Assembly (NCBI GenBank): GCA_907165065.1
Contig: OU015530.1
Span: forward strand, 53,170,465-53,234,464
Source of the DNA: Caprimulgus europaeus
Taxonomy: Eukaryota; Chordata; Aves; Caprimulgiformes; Caprimulgidae
Direction of reading: 5' to 3'
Length of the DNA stretch: 64,000 nt
In this document: positions 1 to 12,271 of the stretch, one piece after another
Numbering within the stretch: the stretch's first letter is position 1
How the letters are laid out: the number at the start of each line of letters is the position of its first letter
Program-made: the position numbers and the translations under genes
Notes under the pieces: model-generated
Databases searched by the model: none
Told to the model about the DNA's origin: nothing
What the model saw: the letters and a program-made list of their open reading frames with translations, nothing else

Positions 1-1080
1 GAATACTTCTTTAATTAGGGTTGTCTTATCTATTTGGACATTTGCCCGTCGTTCTAGCATCTGGTGTTTGCTTTGTAGGTAGAGACCATTGCTGCTGGCA
101 CTAGCAGAAAGAAGTTTTTTCCTGGTCTCCAATGAGGCTTAGAGAAGAGTGGTCGTGGCCCAAATCTGCAGTCAGAGCAACGTGAGTAATTTCCATATGG
201 TGCTTTGAGTCTGATGGGCTGCAAACAAAGGGAAAAAGGGAAGTGGTCCCTGGGCACAGCCATGTGAGCTGAGGTGACAACTTGGTGTGACTTTTTTGTC
301 ACTGAAAATTGTTGTTAGCATTCTGGAGAAATTATTTTCAAGCTTTTTTTCCCCTCTTCTTTTCTCTTTTTTCCTCTTCTCTCTTTCATCCTCTCCTTTT
401 AATTTTCAATTTCAGACACTTGATCTTCAGATATTTTTGAAATGGCTGGGAAAAAGGGAGACAAAAATGAAGCCGACATAAAGGAAATTGAAGTGTGGGA
501 GAAAACCCCAGCAGTTTTTTCCAGACCTTGTTTAATGAAAAATAATTTTAAAATTTCAAAACACTCTACAAACCGCAATCCCATTTTCTGTTTATTCATG
601 ATGGACAAAAACCTTGAAGTTTTGTTTTCCTATGATAAAAGCAAGCAATATTTACTTTTTAAAATCTTTTTTTTCCTAATTTAATAACTTGAAGGGCTTT
701 TGCTTCTGAAGGAGACACAAGATTCAGATCTCTGCATTATTTTTAACTCCTCTTGTCCTGCTCCCTCTGCTTGGTTGACATTTACCTCCACGACCTTCAT
801 CCTCTCTGAGTGGGCCCAGAGATAAAGCCATTGGTTGAAGCTACTGGTGAAGTGGTACTGACTTGCAGAAGGAGGCAACTTGTGTTCATGCCCTGTTGTC
901 CATTAGAAGGAAGAGCTGGTAGGACTGGTTAGACCAGGTCTTTTCAGTTTGGAAAGCAGATGACCATGAGAGAACAAATTAGAAGGCACCAAAGTCAGGG
1001 ATGGAAAGGAAGAAGCAAAGATGGAACAATTATTCACCTTTTCTCAAAATGAAAGACCCACCTTGATCCAATACAATTAC
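1..1080. other. Unique noncoding DNA with a pyrimidine tract
   Basis: I recognise no gene or interspersed repeat here. Positions 343-400 form a run of C and T broken by a single purine, a simple low-complexity tract that could adopt a triplex (H-DNA) form. Short open frames in this stretch have low-complexity, biased composition and no recognisable domain. Confidence 0.7.
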
Positions 1081-1420
1081 GAGGTGATATACATGAAACA
1101 AATGATTTTCCACCTAAAAATTCTATGGAACTCATTGCCACTGGGTGCTGCAGAGACCCAATGTATAAGTGTACTTAAAAAGGACTAAACAGTTATGAAG
1201 GACAACAATACCAGTGGCTATTAGACAGAATGATTCACAACCAGCTTCCAGCTCAGAAAGCCCTGAGCTGCCAACTGAGAGAGGCTGGAGGGATAAACCA
1301 GGTTACAACATGTTTTGTACAATCTTCTTCCTCCTCCTTCTACCTCTACTTTCAGTGATAGGATGGACCTTTCACATGTTGGATTTTGGTGGGTTTTCTC
1401 TACCAATATGCCATTCCCCA
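1081..1420 (+). mobile_element. Old, diverged CR1-type LINE fragment (3' part)
   Basis: The segment follows, with many substitutions, the 3' part of old amniote CR1 LINEs. It contains 'GGAACTCATTGCCAC', then a GTGGCTATTAG block, and finally 'GGATGGACCTTT', which in consensus elements precedes the 3' tail. The order and + orientation match a CR1 that inserted long before the younger copy immediately downstream. CR1 retrotransposons move by target-primed reverse transcription and most copies are 5'-truncated like this one. No coding capacity remains. The family assignment is from memory of the consensus, and exact ends are uncertain by about 40 bases. Confidence 0.6.
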
Positions 1421-1605
1421 GCCCAGTGGCACTTGCATTCTGTTAATTAAAAATTGAGGATGAGCTAAATGAATCAATAGGGAAATCTAAACTGTTGAGT
1501 AAAGACAAGGACTTCTCTCCCAGATATCCACCCCAAGCTGTGTCAGTGCACCAAGTGCTTTGTCAGGCAAAGCAGTTTTATTCTGGAATTCTCTAAGCTT
1601 GGATA

Positions 1606-1924
1606 AAATATAAAGTAAGTTGGGGAGGGACTTTTTACAAAGGCAGATAGTGACAGAACAAGGGGTAATGGCTTTAAACTGGAAGAGGGCAGGTTTAGAT
1701 CAGATATTAGGAAGAAATTTTTTCCTGTGAGTGTGGTCAGACACTGGTACAGCTTACCGAGAGAAGTTGTGGACACTCCTTCCCTGGCAGTTTTCAAAGC
1801 CAAGTTAGATGAGGCTTTGAGCAACCTGGTCTAGTGGAAGGTGTCCCTGCTGATGGCAGGGGGGTTGGAACTGGATGATCTTTAAGGCCCCTTCCAACCC
1901 AAACCAGTCTGTGACTCTATGATA
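1606..1924 (+). mobile_element. CR1 LINE, 5'-truncated 3' end
   Basis: This is a typical avian CR1 3' end. 'GACAGAACAAGGGGTAATGG' is followed by 'TTAGGAAGAAATT', 'GAGAAGTTGTGGA', 'AGCAACCTGGTCTAGTGGAA' and 'GATGATCTTTAAGGCCCCTT', ending in a degraded octamer tail (GTGACTCTATGAT). It holds only the end of the reverse-transcriptase ORF and the 3' untranslated part, so it is non-autonomous and dead. Its last 130 or so bases are nearly the same as the copy near 59.2 kb, so both belong to one subfamily. The left end is approximate. Short minus-strand open frames inside it are repeat artefacts. Confidence 0.93.
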
Positions 1925-4738
1925 AGAACCTAGATATCTTCCACTGTTAGTACAAAGCCTAGTACCATGGAGCTTTAACCTTTTTGAGGTCTCTAGGTTC
2001 TTCTTTAATACAAGTAAATAATTATAATTTCTATAAACTTCAGTACCTTCAATTAGGTCTTCATAAATGTCTGCTGGTAAAACATGGCTTGTAATAAAAC
2101 TGGTCTTTGGTCTTATGTTTATTGAGCAAAGAGCAAAGTTCTCTTTTGATGCTATTTCCCTACTTTATCTTTTGAATAAAGTGGAAAATATCTAAAGGGT
2201 GTACAAGAGCTGCTTCCTGTGGGGTTTTGTTGTTTTGCAAGTGGTAAAGTATTTTTAAAGAGATCTAACTTAAGAACCCCAAGAGTGCATTGATTAAACA
2301 GAACTAAATATGTCAATAACTGTGTCAAAGTAGAGGTGTTATTTTGCTACTGGAGATCACAGGCAGAAGGGGAAGTGCAAGCTTTCCACATGCCAAAGAG
2401 CAATAATGGCATTTGATCACTCAGGAAAAGAAGTTAAAAATTGCCCCTTAGCAGCTATTTTCCTAAGTATAAATTATCTCAAAGTGCTGTTGTGCTCGTC
2501 TGTCTTCGCATATGGTTATTATTCAGCAGCACCAAGTTAGAGTTGGTTGTACATTACCATGTGGAAGCCATTTGAATGATCAGGATGTGCTGGTTTTGGG
2601 GTTGATGGGACAGGAATGGGTGGATGATTTTCTGTAAATGGGAACAATGAAGGACTAACACAGATTTTCTGTTCTGACAAGCATTTTATTTGTGTAACAT
2701 GAAGTTTAAAAAAAGTTGCCTGGGAGACAATTTGGATTCAAATAATGTTTTCTAGAAGGAGTTGCCTGCTGGCAGTGTGTCTCATTCTTCCGCATGTTGA
2801 CAAGCCCAAAAACAGAGTGAAGAGGCCCTCTGAAGTTGACTGAAGTCAGTGTCAACAAAGCTGGGATTTCTTCCAACCAAAAGCCATACAACCAGTATGA
2901 AATGTTTGTCAGGCTGTAGACAGGAACAACTAGAGGAGCTACCAAAATATTTAACTGAGAGTCTGAAAGAGATGTTGGGTTTCTACTACAAGATACTGCA
3001 GTGATGCTGAACAGAGTGGTGTTTTATCCAGAAACTTCCTTGAGTTTCCACTTTAGAAAGATATAATTGGGAGGTATCCAAACAGTTGCAAAGTATTTAA
3101 TGCTCAGGGTACAGTGGAGCTGTGTTGTGCTATCCTGAGGCTGGAGGACAGCTCCAGCTGGATTTGAGGCATTCAGTTCCAGCTCTGTAATTTGCAATCC
3201 ACCTTCCCCCACCAGCAAGCTTCTGCCTGGTCCTGGTGTGCTAAACTCCATGCCCATCTCAGTTTCTGCCCTGAAAGTATTCCCCATGAGCAAATAAATC
3301 CCATATGGAGGGACAATAAGCCTACCTCCACATTTTCTATTAACTGCCAATGGAAAGACAAGTGACCAAAGACCTAAATTAGGCTCCAGTTCAGTGATGT
3401 CCCTGACCTAACAAGAGCCTGTACAAGAAAGATCTTCAAAGGTACATGAGAGGTGGAAGGAATGAGCAGCTGGGGATAGTTTAATGCCTGATGTGAAGGG
3501 TTCAATCTACTCCCATCAGGACCTGTGTTCATAAAGTGTATCAACCTTTAAATTTTTGGGTGCTACCTCACACTGATGCCTGAAGAAGTACAATTCCTTC
3601 ATCGAATGACTATAATTTGGAGGCATCTGGTGCATGCTTATCAATTTAAGTCAGTAGGTTAAACATGTTATATTCAGTCTTTTGGTTTCTTTTTGCTCTT
3701 TGACTTTTCTAATCTGCTTCAAAGAATTTTTATTTATATTTCTGTGAGTTACCCCACTCTAGATCCCCAATGCCACCTTTAGATCTCCACTGATCTAATG
3801 CCAGCCCTAGACTGTGTCTGGAACTCTCTCCTGGGAGGTGAGAGATGTTCATCTGGATTCTTTGAGGCAGATAAAGTCATTAAACCTGAGTCTCTCACTT
3901 CCTTCTCCAGGCTTCACATCACCAGTAATTGGTTGCCCTAAAAGTAGGGCAACTCAACACCTTCTGTGGATGTCCAGCCCTCACTCCAGGAATGAATCAT
4001 ACAATTTTTTCAGAGAATTTTAATGTGAAGTACAGAGAGCCCTGAAAGCAATGACCCCCTCCACCTCTGCAGCAGGGGAGTGTGCCAACCAGCAAGTGAA
4101 TCTCACTCCTTTCTGTAAAGTAGAAGAGGTTGAGCAGATGAGATGGAAAATTTCCAAAAGGCCTGTGGTTTTGTTCTTAGGACAGTCTCTGGGGAGAAAA
4201 GAAAATGTGTTCACATCTCTGTAGGCAGCAACAGACCTCCCATAACAAGCAGCTACCACACTCACTCACCACACATCACATTTTTCCTAACTCCCCCAGA
4301 ACTCATGTTAGAGCTCTTGGTGTCAACTACTTGCCCAATAATTTGATTCTTCTCTGATTCCCTTGCTATCCTAATGTTTAGGATGACTCCCAAAATGAGG
4401 CTGTTGAACATGAGTGACTAATTATGACTTTACTGCTTCGTGGAGGGACATAGCAGCTCTGGTGAACACACAGACTGCAGCACCTAAGTGTCATATGCTT
4501 GAGTTAGGGATTTGACTAATGGCTTTGAAGCAGTAGAAATGAAGATCCCCCTGAAAAGCCAAGAGGAACTCAACACAAGCAAATTGGTGAGGACACTAAA
4601 GATAGCTCTCCCACTCTTGAGAAAATGTCTGTGGTCTCCTGTGCTCACAATTGCTTACAGTCTCAGCTTTATTTCTCATCCAAAGGGCAACTGCTTGATA
4701 AAGGAATTGGTTGGGTTTCTTACTCTGTAAAGTTGTGC
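1925..4738. other. Unique noncoding DNA, nothing recognised
   Basis: No repeat family, RNA gene or convincing exon is visible. The longest minus-strand open frame (108 codons, 3024-3350) has no recognisable domain and no splice context that would single it out. A consensus-like donor (GAG|GTGAGA near 3837) occurs without a paired acceptor and open exon that I can defend. Confidence 0.6.
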
Positions 4739-4795
4739 TAAATACCCACTGAGGCCATCACGAGGAATCTTTGCAATGGCCTCAGTGGGTGTTTA
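4739..4795. repeat. 57-nt hairpin: 20-bp arms with one G·U pair, 17-nt loop
   Basis: The left arm (4739-4758) is the reverse complement of the right arm (4776-4795) except at one position, where an RNA copy of the + strand would form a U·G wobble. The core pairs CCCACTGAGGCCAT with ATGGCCTCAGTGGG without a mismatch. The 17-nt loop and the length resemble a short pre-microRNA. Four further bases on each side (AGTT/AACT) could extend the stem after a bulge. Nothing shows that it is transcribed. It could equally be an inverted duplication made by a replication template switch, or the remains of a small palindromic element. Confidence 0.85.
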
Positions 4796-7700
4796 ACTGA
4801 GAATCAGAGAATACATGAATTTTAAAGAGGTGACATTTCCCAGAACAAGTGACTTATATGAAACAATTTCTACTTGCTTTGCCACCTAAGTAAAAGATGC
4901 ATGGATCATTAAAATGTATGCTTCCTCAGCATCTGGGATAGTGATCCACTGTGGCTTTGATGGTGATTATCTACAGAGCTTAACCATGAAAACCAGGATA
5001 CTTGATGAACTCATGATACCAAACATCAGTAGGATTCAAGGCTAGAAAAGGCAATTAGATTATTATGTTCTGTTCTCATAAACCTACAAGGTAGAAAATG
5101 TCATCCAGTGATGCCTGCACTGAGCCCAAAGTCTTATGTTTGATTAGACCATCTGTGTCGATTCAAAATCCCTATCACCCGGGTTTGCAGATCGTTTTAA
5201 CCAGAAGTCTCATCTTGCTTAGGAATTACAGGAGTGAAATGGCAACTCTTGAGTCTATAAATAGACCAATGCACTATCAGAAATTATTTTGTGATTGTAT
5301 TAATTGAGACCTTTGCTCCTTGGCATAGGATGAAGAGGAAAAGCAGTGTTTACATTGACTGGAGGTAGGAATAAATGCTAGATTCTCATGGGCCAAATTT
5401 ATAGGACCTCATGGAGTGCTGAGGAGTGGAGTGAACATTTTGACCTGGCAGGGTTGAAGCCAGTTCTGTTCAATATGCTACAATGAAAATATTTTTGAAG
5501 GATTGCCCTTGCTATTGTTTGGTGTTAAATGAAAGAAAAAAGGAAAAGAGACAGAGTAAAAACCAAAAAGAGAAAAAAAGATCAGAGAAAAACATTGGCA
5601 TGGAGCTCACTATTTTTAAGAGGAGTAGGGCAGAGGGGAAATAATCCCTTTCCTGAAAGATTTTTTGGGGAAAAAACCCCTGCTGTGCTTGCTAAAATTC
5701 CCTTCCAGCTCCCTTTGTCAGTGTTAATTGGTGATAGCCCCCATCACACAGAAGCACTGTGGAGTTAAAATGAAAAGAAATATGTAAGAGGGTGTGTGTG
5801 AGTACGAGGCTGCTGTATCATGTGAATGAGGAGCACAACAATAGCTCAGAATAAGCTAATATATATAAATGAAAATATCAGCTTGATCCTTAGCTGGACT
5901 TTTTGATGCTTTGAAAGTTCACGTTAATTCCAGCTGCGTGGGTCCCTTTATTAATTAAATGGTCAAGGCAAGCTCCATGTGCAGTACCAGCTCCACTACC
6001 AAACGATGAAAGCACTGTGTTGACATCCTTATTCTAAGCTCCACAGTCACCTTCAGGGCCTGCATTCAGGGTGAATTACTTTGGCTTCAGTGAACTTAAA
6101 GAATCCCAGGCTTCTCTCAATAGATTTTAAATCCTTCACCTAAGAAATGAGAAGGTCTCTTGCTGACACCCTTCTTGATGTTCCTGATAGTAAAAAAAAC
6201 TTTAGAGCCAAGTAGGTAGATCTAATTATTTCAAAGGGTTCCCAGCTGCACCGCTTCTTAGCTTTCCCTTTCATCATCTATTTAATTAGAAAAGGGTTTT
6301 GTTTTATTTATTTTTACACAGTATGTGGTAGAATTTTATTTTAGACTTCTAATAGCTCATGGTTTGTCTCCATGCTGGAGATTGCAGCACATGTTCCTCT
6401 GGTGCTTGAGTATAAGACCAGGTGTTGACACTTCTTCTGTGGACAGCTGCACAAGCATGAATGACTTTGGTGACATCAGAGTATTTCCTGGGTGGTTGAC
6501 CCAAGCATCTGCATGGGGCAGCTTTGTCCTCTCTGTGCACAGGTAGTACCTAAATATAAAAGCTGAGGGTCCTTGCAATTATACTCTCAGTCCAAAAGCC
6601 ACCTCTGATGACCATGGAAACTTTCTTCCTTATCACTTCAATGCATGGTGTCTCTGGGTGACTCTACAGAAGCACACTGAATACAGATCTCAGAGGTTTG
6701 CTGAGCAGGAGGAGGGAGAGCTGTGTGCTTAAGCAACAGAGATGTTCCAGTGCCCTGTGACTCTGTTTCACGTAGACAACAGAGTAAGGATTGTCCTCCC
6801 TTACCCTTCTCCCTTCTCTGCCTGGTTGGGTGCAATGGCTTTTCCTCATCATCTTTTCTGCAACTTTGAAGTTCTATGGGAACAAATTCTCTCTGCAGGT
6901 AAAATGATGCAATGTGGAGGTGTTGGTCTTTGTAATTAACAAAGGATTTAGTTGCCCTCACTGAGGAACATCAGATGTCAACATCTAAGCTAATCTAAGC
7001 TTGTGACCCTCCTCTGTGTCAAAGGAGAGACTTCCTAACAGCTCCTCTTGACCCCCATCTAGATTTTGAACCTTTCTGGAAGCTTTTTGTAACATCACCT
7101 GATCAAACACTAAATTAAGAACGTGAAAATAAGGGCAATGGAAATGACATAAACCTTCATGTGTGACGAAGAAATACCCTTCCAGCTCTAGGACCTACAA
7201 GGAGAGCTTCCTTGGAGACAAACTCTCAAGTAGCTGTGTCCATCTGCCCCAGCATGCTCAGGCTGGCAGATCCAGCCCTGACCTGCATCAGCAGCCCCTC
7301 AGCGGTGCTGTCCAAGGTTGAGTGGTGTGTGTTGGACTTCTCCTACACATTATGACAGGTTTTGATCCTTAAGTCTCAGAAAAGTAAGCTTGAGCTGATT
7401 TAGGGATGGATATCATTATTCTAGAATGATTAGACATTGCATGAGCTGTGCCTGGTTTAATTCACTGTTATTTTACTCTAACCTATCACAGCTCATCATA
7501 TGAGGTTTGAATCAGTAATCTAATAACATGCTTCAATGGACGAGTCAATTCCTCCTCCTGGATTCTTTTTTTTCCTGTCCCTTCTGATATTAATAGCAAG
7601 AGGGGAGATGAAGGCACTGAAATAACAGTTGGGCCCGGTGGCTGTCCAAAGTGGTGATGGCTTTTTCCCAAGCCAGCACATGCTGCTTGCTGCATGGTTT

Positions 7701-8814
7701 AATGTGCCAGGTGTCCAGAGGGTAGAGCCAGCTCTTAAGCTGCTTGTCATCCCTGGGTGGCGTCATTAGTGCATCATATGTTTCAGAAAGAGAGATCCCA
7801 GTGAGAGCTGTGCATTGCAGAGCAGAAGCTGAAATGCTGATGCTCTGCCCTTCTGCCGCCAGGAAAACGTCGCAGCGAATGGTCGAGAAGGTTTGGATGC
7901 GTAGGAGCATCTCTCCCATGCTGTGCACACTGGTTGTCCAGGGAACCGGTCCCATTTCTCCCCCCACAGCAGACCACGGGACAGAGACATCCCAGGAAAA
8001 GGACTTTGCTTTAATTTTGGGGACAAGGTTTGTGTTGGTTCTCTGTTCTTTCTCCCTCTTTGTGCATATGCACACACACACGCAGCCTGCTCTTTCTTGG
8101 GTGTATTTGTGCTTAACTGACTGGTTATTTACTTTTTCCTACAATACTGGGGAAAGCTTTCCAGCACCTCAGCCTGTTCTGGAGCACGAGTGCGAGCTGC
8201 AGTGCTCGTGTCTTGACTCTTTGATACCTTCCTGTGACCTTTCTGCATAGCTGGAGGACCTGGGAAGCTCTTCAAGAGCTCTCAGTGGAGTGCAAAATGT
8301 GGTCCCATGGTGCCCATGGTCTCCCATGTCCCAGTGCTGTCCCAGGGTTGGTTCACGCCAATGTGGATGCCTCAATGGCATCTCCTGCCTCATGCTACAG
8401 TGCCCGTCAGAGTCAAGGCAGCTCAACTGGAAAAGTAACTGGTACTAATTAGGGCTCCTGGGAGCTGTTGTGTTCCTCACTGACAGCCATGTGGCCTTCA
8501 CAAACACATAAAACTCTTCCTGGTTTTTGTAAATGTTTGGAGTAAGATGTTTAATACAAGCTTGCAACTAACCCCCTTGGTGGGAGAAGACTTTAGGAAA
8601 TTAATGGGGAATCTGTGTTGGCCAAACATTATCAGGGATCAGGAAAAACAAACCCCACAGGACCATATTTTTTGCATTCAGAGATTGGAGAGGATCTGTG
8701 GTTGTTTTCTGAGGAAGTGACCCGTTTCTCCAGCAACAGGGCCCACCTTCACAGGGGCTTGTGACAACACCAGCATGTTTGCTATGGCGGATCTTTAATA
8801 CAGTTGCCTGTACC
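4796..8814. other. Unique noncoding DNA; purine-rich tract and a G+C-richer block
   Basis: No gene is recognised. Positions 5523-5600 are strongly purine-rich (A and G). Between about 7590 and 8250 the DNA is richer in G, C and CpG than its surroundings and is open for more than 160 codons on each strand. Neither translation shows a known domain. The rest is AT-rich unique sequence. Confidence 0.6.
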
Positions 8815-8960
8815 TACACTAGAGGTTTGCCAGCATGTAGTTGTGTGAGTGGAAGACCTCAGTGCAGTCCCACCTGAGTGTCCATTACTCCATCCTTTCC
8901 CACCTCTGTGCCTCAGTTTCCTCATATCTAAAATGATGGGACTCCTCAAGAACTACAGTA
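8815..8960 (+). mobile_element. MIR (CORE-SINE) remnant
   Basis: The string 'CCTCTGTGCCTCAGTTTCCT' followed by CATATCTAAAATGATGGGA matches the core and 3' half of MIR closely. MIR is an ancient tRNA-derived SINE shared by amniotes. Upstream, GTAGTTGTGTGAGTGG resembles the preceding GCTGTGTGACC part. It lies in + orientation about 250 bases from a minus-strand CR1. It is transcriptionally dead. Such remnants are sometimes co-opted as enhancers, but nothing here shows that. Ends are approximate. Confidence 0.75.
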
Positions 8961-9208
8961 GAAAGATGCTGGATGGGAATCAAGCGTTAACACAAGCAAG
9001 GCCACTCCTGGCTCTAGAGGCTCTTTCTTTCACATGTCTTTTCTTTTTTATGAAGAAAGAGAGCTTAGTGCATGCTTGAAAACAACCAGCTGAGAAACAC
9101 AGGTGCTTGGAAGAGGCAATATGTGTGTGTATTTTCGTGGGTGCATGCACAGCCCTGCCTGTAAGCAGCATGGGGAGGGCTAAGCCTGGAAGGTGTGTAT
9201 GCAAAAGA

Positions 9209-9728
9209 TTCATAGAATCATAGAATCATAGAATGTTGTGAGTTGGAAGGAACCCACAAGGATCATTGAGTCCAACTCCTGTCCCTGCAGAGGACAATCC
9301 CAAGATTCAGATCATGTGTCTGAGGGCCTTGGCCAAATGCTTCTTGAATATTGTCAGGCTTGGTGTCATGAGCACCTCCCTGGGGAGCCTATTTCAGTGC
9401 TGCACCATCCTCTGGGTGAAGAACCTTTTCCTCAGAGCCAACCTCAACCTCCCCTGGCACATCTTCCTGCCATTTCCTCTGGTCCTATCATTGGTCACCA
9501 GAGAGGAGAGATCAGCACCTGCCCCTCCTCTTCCCCTTGTGAGAAAGCTCTAGACCGCAATGAGATCTCCTTTCAGTGTCCTCCTCTCAAGGCTGAATAA
9601 ACCAAGTGACCTCAGCCTCTCCTCATACAGCTTCCCCTCGAAAACCTTCACCAATTTAGTGGCTCTCCTCTGGACACTCTTTAGTAGCTTTATATCCTCT
9701 TTATGCTGTGACACCCAAAACCACACAA
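9209..9728 (-). mobile_element. CR1 LINE, 5'-truncated, minus strand
   Basis: The + strand begins with three copies of CATAGAAT, the reverse complement of the CR1 octamer tail. It then reads through the reverse complement of the CR1 3' end: 'TTGGAAGGAACCCACAAGG', 'GAGTCCAACTCCTGTCCCTG', 'GGGTGAAGAACCTTTTCCT', 'CTCTGGACACTCTTTAG'. It breaks off after ACACCCAAAACCACACA. About 520 bases are retained, making this the longest CR1 in the window. It covers the 3' end of the reverse-transcriptase ORF, which no longer reads through. Plus-strand open frames across it are spurious. Confidence 0.95.
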
Positions 9729-11997
9729 AGATGAACAGCTTAGGGGATGGAGGGGACCTTCATTGTGCAGAGCTGCAAGTGTGTGGCTGCATCCTGCTCC
9801 TTCCCCTGATGTGCTTGATGGGGGAAGCATCACCATGGGCCAAGTAACAGCATGTTTCTCTTATTCTCAGGGAAAAGAGCTAAAATGAGATTTAGTTATA
9901 AATGTGCCCTGGGTTCTTTAGGAGGAAAAAGCACGCGGAAGGAAATACTTTTAATGAAGAACATAAAATTAGATTATTCCAAAACGTGTGTATGTTGTCT
10001 AATAGCTTTATGATGAAATGTACTATCATTGGGGCTGTTCCCAGTGTTTGTAGAATTAAAGTAAGTGTCACTATGTTTTGTGTTTTTAATATTATTCCTG
10101 TTGCTCTTGGAGTGCAAGGTGGCCTCATCCTGGCTCAGGTTCCTTTGTGCTTGGTACTGCACAAACACCAACTTGAACAGCAGAGGGAAGATGAAACCAG
10201 GAGGGTAAATACTACTAAAACCCCTGGTTGATTCCCATTTTGACCAGCCCTGTTTTCTTGAGAGTTTCTTGAGGGTTTATACAACCTGCTGACACAATGC
10301 ATGAGAGTAGGATGTCATCACAGGTGACACGTTTGCAGAAGTGACAACTGCTATGTCCTGATTGGAGTCACCTACTGCAGAATAGCCACCTGAGTTGCTC
10401 TTTGTGATTTCAGCCTCTCTGGTGCCATGGGGTGAAGAGAGGAGGCAGTGTGTGTGCTCTGCGCTGACACAAAGTGCTCCCGTGTATGCCGCACGTGTTT
10501 GCTTTCTCCATTACAGCTTATTCCACCTCCCCGAAGGGGCAGAGTAGAGTTTTCCACTTTGTCACAAATAATAATTATCTCAGCAGTAGCCTGCGATGGT
10601 AGCTGGCCCTGAGGAGGCTGCTTGGGCTGCAGGAGGCACAGCAAGGCGCTCCAAATGATGCTCTGTGCTATTTTAGCTGTGTGCTTCTCTCACCGAGGGA
10701 ATCCACAAATAGAAAGGAGGAAGAACCTGGTGCATTTACCCATCAGAAAATCTTTGGATATATCTGCTTATAGGTGCTTGCAGCCTTCCCTTTACCTTCT
10801 GGCCTTGTGCTCTGTACCTGCCCAGGTGGAGCAGCCTTCCAGTTTAAGCATTTTTCTGCTGTCAGGGTGCACAGCAACTTCTCGGTATGTATCAGCCTCA
10901 CACTCTGGCACTGCTGGTTTGCGTTCTGTCCCGATGAGTCTCTTACCGTTAAAACAACCATTCATCATTCACCATGTACAATAAACCAGGAGACTGTATC
11001 TTATGTGGTTCCAGCCCCAGGCACCTCAAGCAGGTATGAATCTTTTAAGTGCAAGTTCATCTTTAACTTGTCCCAAACGTGCCATGAATTACTTACGTGG
11101 TTTGTTAAATGTCTGTGAAACAATCCTGAAATTGAAAATGATGATGTGACCCCAGCAGCTCTCTAACAGTTACAGAGGGAAGTTTCCTGGCACTGTAGGT
11201 CCTTTTAGACAGGTTTCCAGAGGGCTTGGCAAAATGCTAACACTTACAGTTTTGCCATCCCAACAAGATGTGACTGGTGGGAATCCAACATACCCAACCA
11301 TTGGATTGTGACCATTTATGGTAGAAAATGCTCAGACAGAAGATTAAAGAATTTGAAAAACTGCAATTTACTGGTTTTGTAGTGTTTAATTAATGGTTTG
11401 TGGTTTGTAATGTTTAAACAGAAAAGGTCAGGGCTTCTGTTTTTATACCTCATGTTAGAGAAAAGCCCTGTCAAAGTGTAGCATTTTTAAAGGTATTTTC
11501 CTGAACAGCTTAAGTTGGAGACTGTGCTACTACCTGAAAGAGGCATCTGCACCCTTTTACCATCCTGGGCCATGTGTTCTTTCCTCCTCCTATGCCCTGG
11601 CACCAGTAATTGTGCTTCCATGTAGAGGGTCTGGCTGAAAAGTACAGGTGAGCCCTATGGTTGCAGTCAGTAGAGCAGAGGGAGTGGATGGCTGGGCAAG
11701 GAGGCAAGGGGTAGGTGGTGTTGCCTTTGGTAGTAACACAGTCATTAATGGGCTCATGCTGACTATGAAACCATCCTCATGAACTTGTAATGTTCTCTGC
11801 CCCTTCAATAGCCCCTCCTATGTTCAAATAATGACCAAAAGTAGTCCTGGGAAGTATGGGGAATCTGAACGGTAGTGATCCAAGCATCCCGGGGTACTTG
11901 AGATGTCCAACTTTGATGGTAACCCAAGGATGAAATGGCAAATCCAAACAACCAAATTCTCATGGCAGCTAACGACATGTTTGTCTCATCAAATATG
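9729..11997. other. Unique noncoding DNA with a small degenerate tandem repeat
   Basis: No gene is recognised. At about 11372-11419 a TGGTTTTGTAGTGTTTAA-like unit is followed by a similar TGGTTTGTAATGTTTAAA unit, a diverged local duplication. The AT-rich block at 9900-10120 lacks repeat similarity. The open frames of 109-120 codons in this stretch show no domain that I recognise. Confidence 0.55.
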
Positions 11998-12271
11998 GGT
12001 GTAAGCAATGGGTATAAGCTGGAACACAGGAGGTTCCACTTAAACTTGAGAAGGAACTTCTTTACTGTGAGGGTAACAGAGCACTGGAACAGGCTGCCTG
12101 GGGAGGTTGTGGAGTCTCTGTCTCTGGAGACATTCAAGACCTGCCTGAATGCCTTCCTGTGTGATCTCATGTAGGTGTTCCTGCTCCGGCAGGGGGATTG
12201 GACTGGATGATCTTTCGAGGTCCCTTCCAATCCCTGACATTCTGTGATTCTGTGATTCTGTGATTCTGTGA
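11998..12271 (+). mobile_element. CR1 LINE 3' end with (TTCTGTGA)n tail
   Basis: The CR1 hallmarks follow in order: 'GAAGGAACTTCTTTACTGTG', 'GAGCACTGGAACAGGCTGCC', GGAGACATTCAAGACCTGCC, GGCAGGGGGATTGGACTGGA and 'GGTCCCTTCCAATCC'. The element ends in four tandem TTCTGTGA octamers. The sequence differs from the 1.6-kb and 59-kb copies, so this is another CR1 subfamily. It is 5'-truncated and non-coding. Open frames on both strands here (up to 141 codons on minus) are repeat artefacts. Confidence 0.95.

Noticed and set aside
1543-1824. Open frame on the minus strand within CR1
   Set aside because: It lies inside the younger CR1, antisense to the element's own reading direction, and has no independent support.
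3115-3156. 9-bp inverted repeat TGGAGCTGT / ACAGCTCCA
   Set aside because: Inverted repeats of 9 bp at this spacing are expected many times in 64 kb.
9238-9847. Several overlapping plus-strand frames of 95-120 codons
   Set aside because: They run across a minus-strand CR1, so they are the antisense of LINE sequence.
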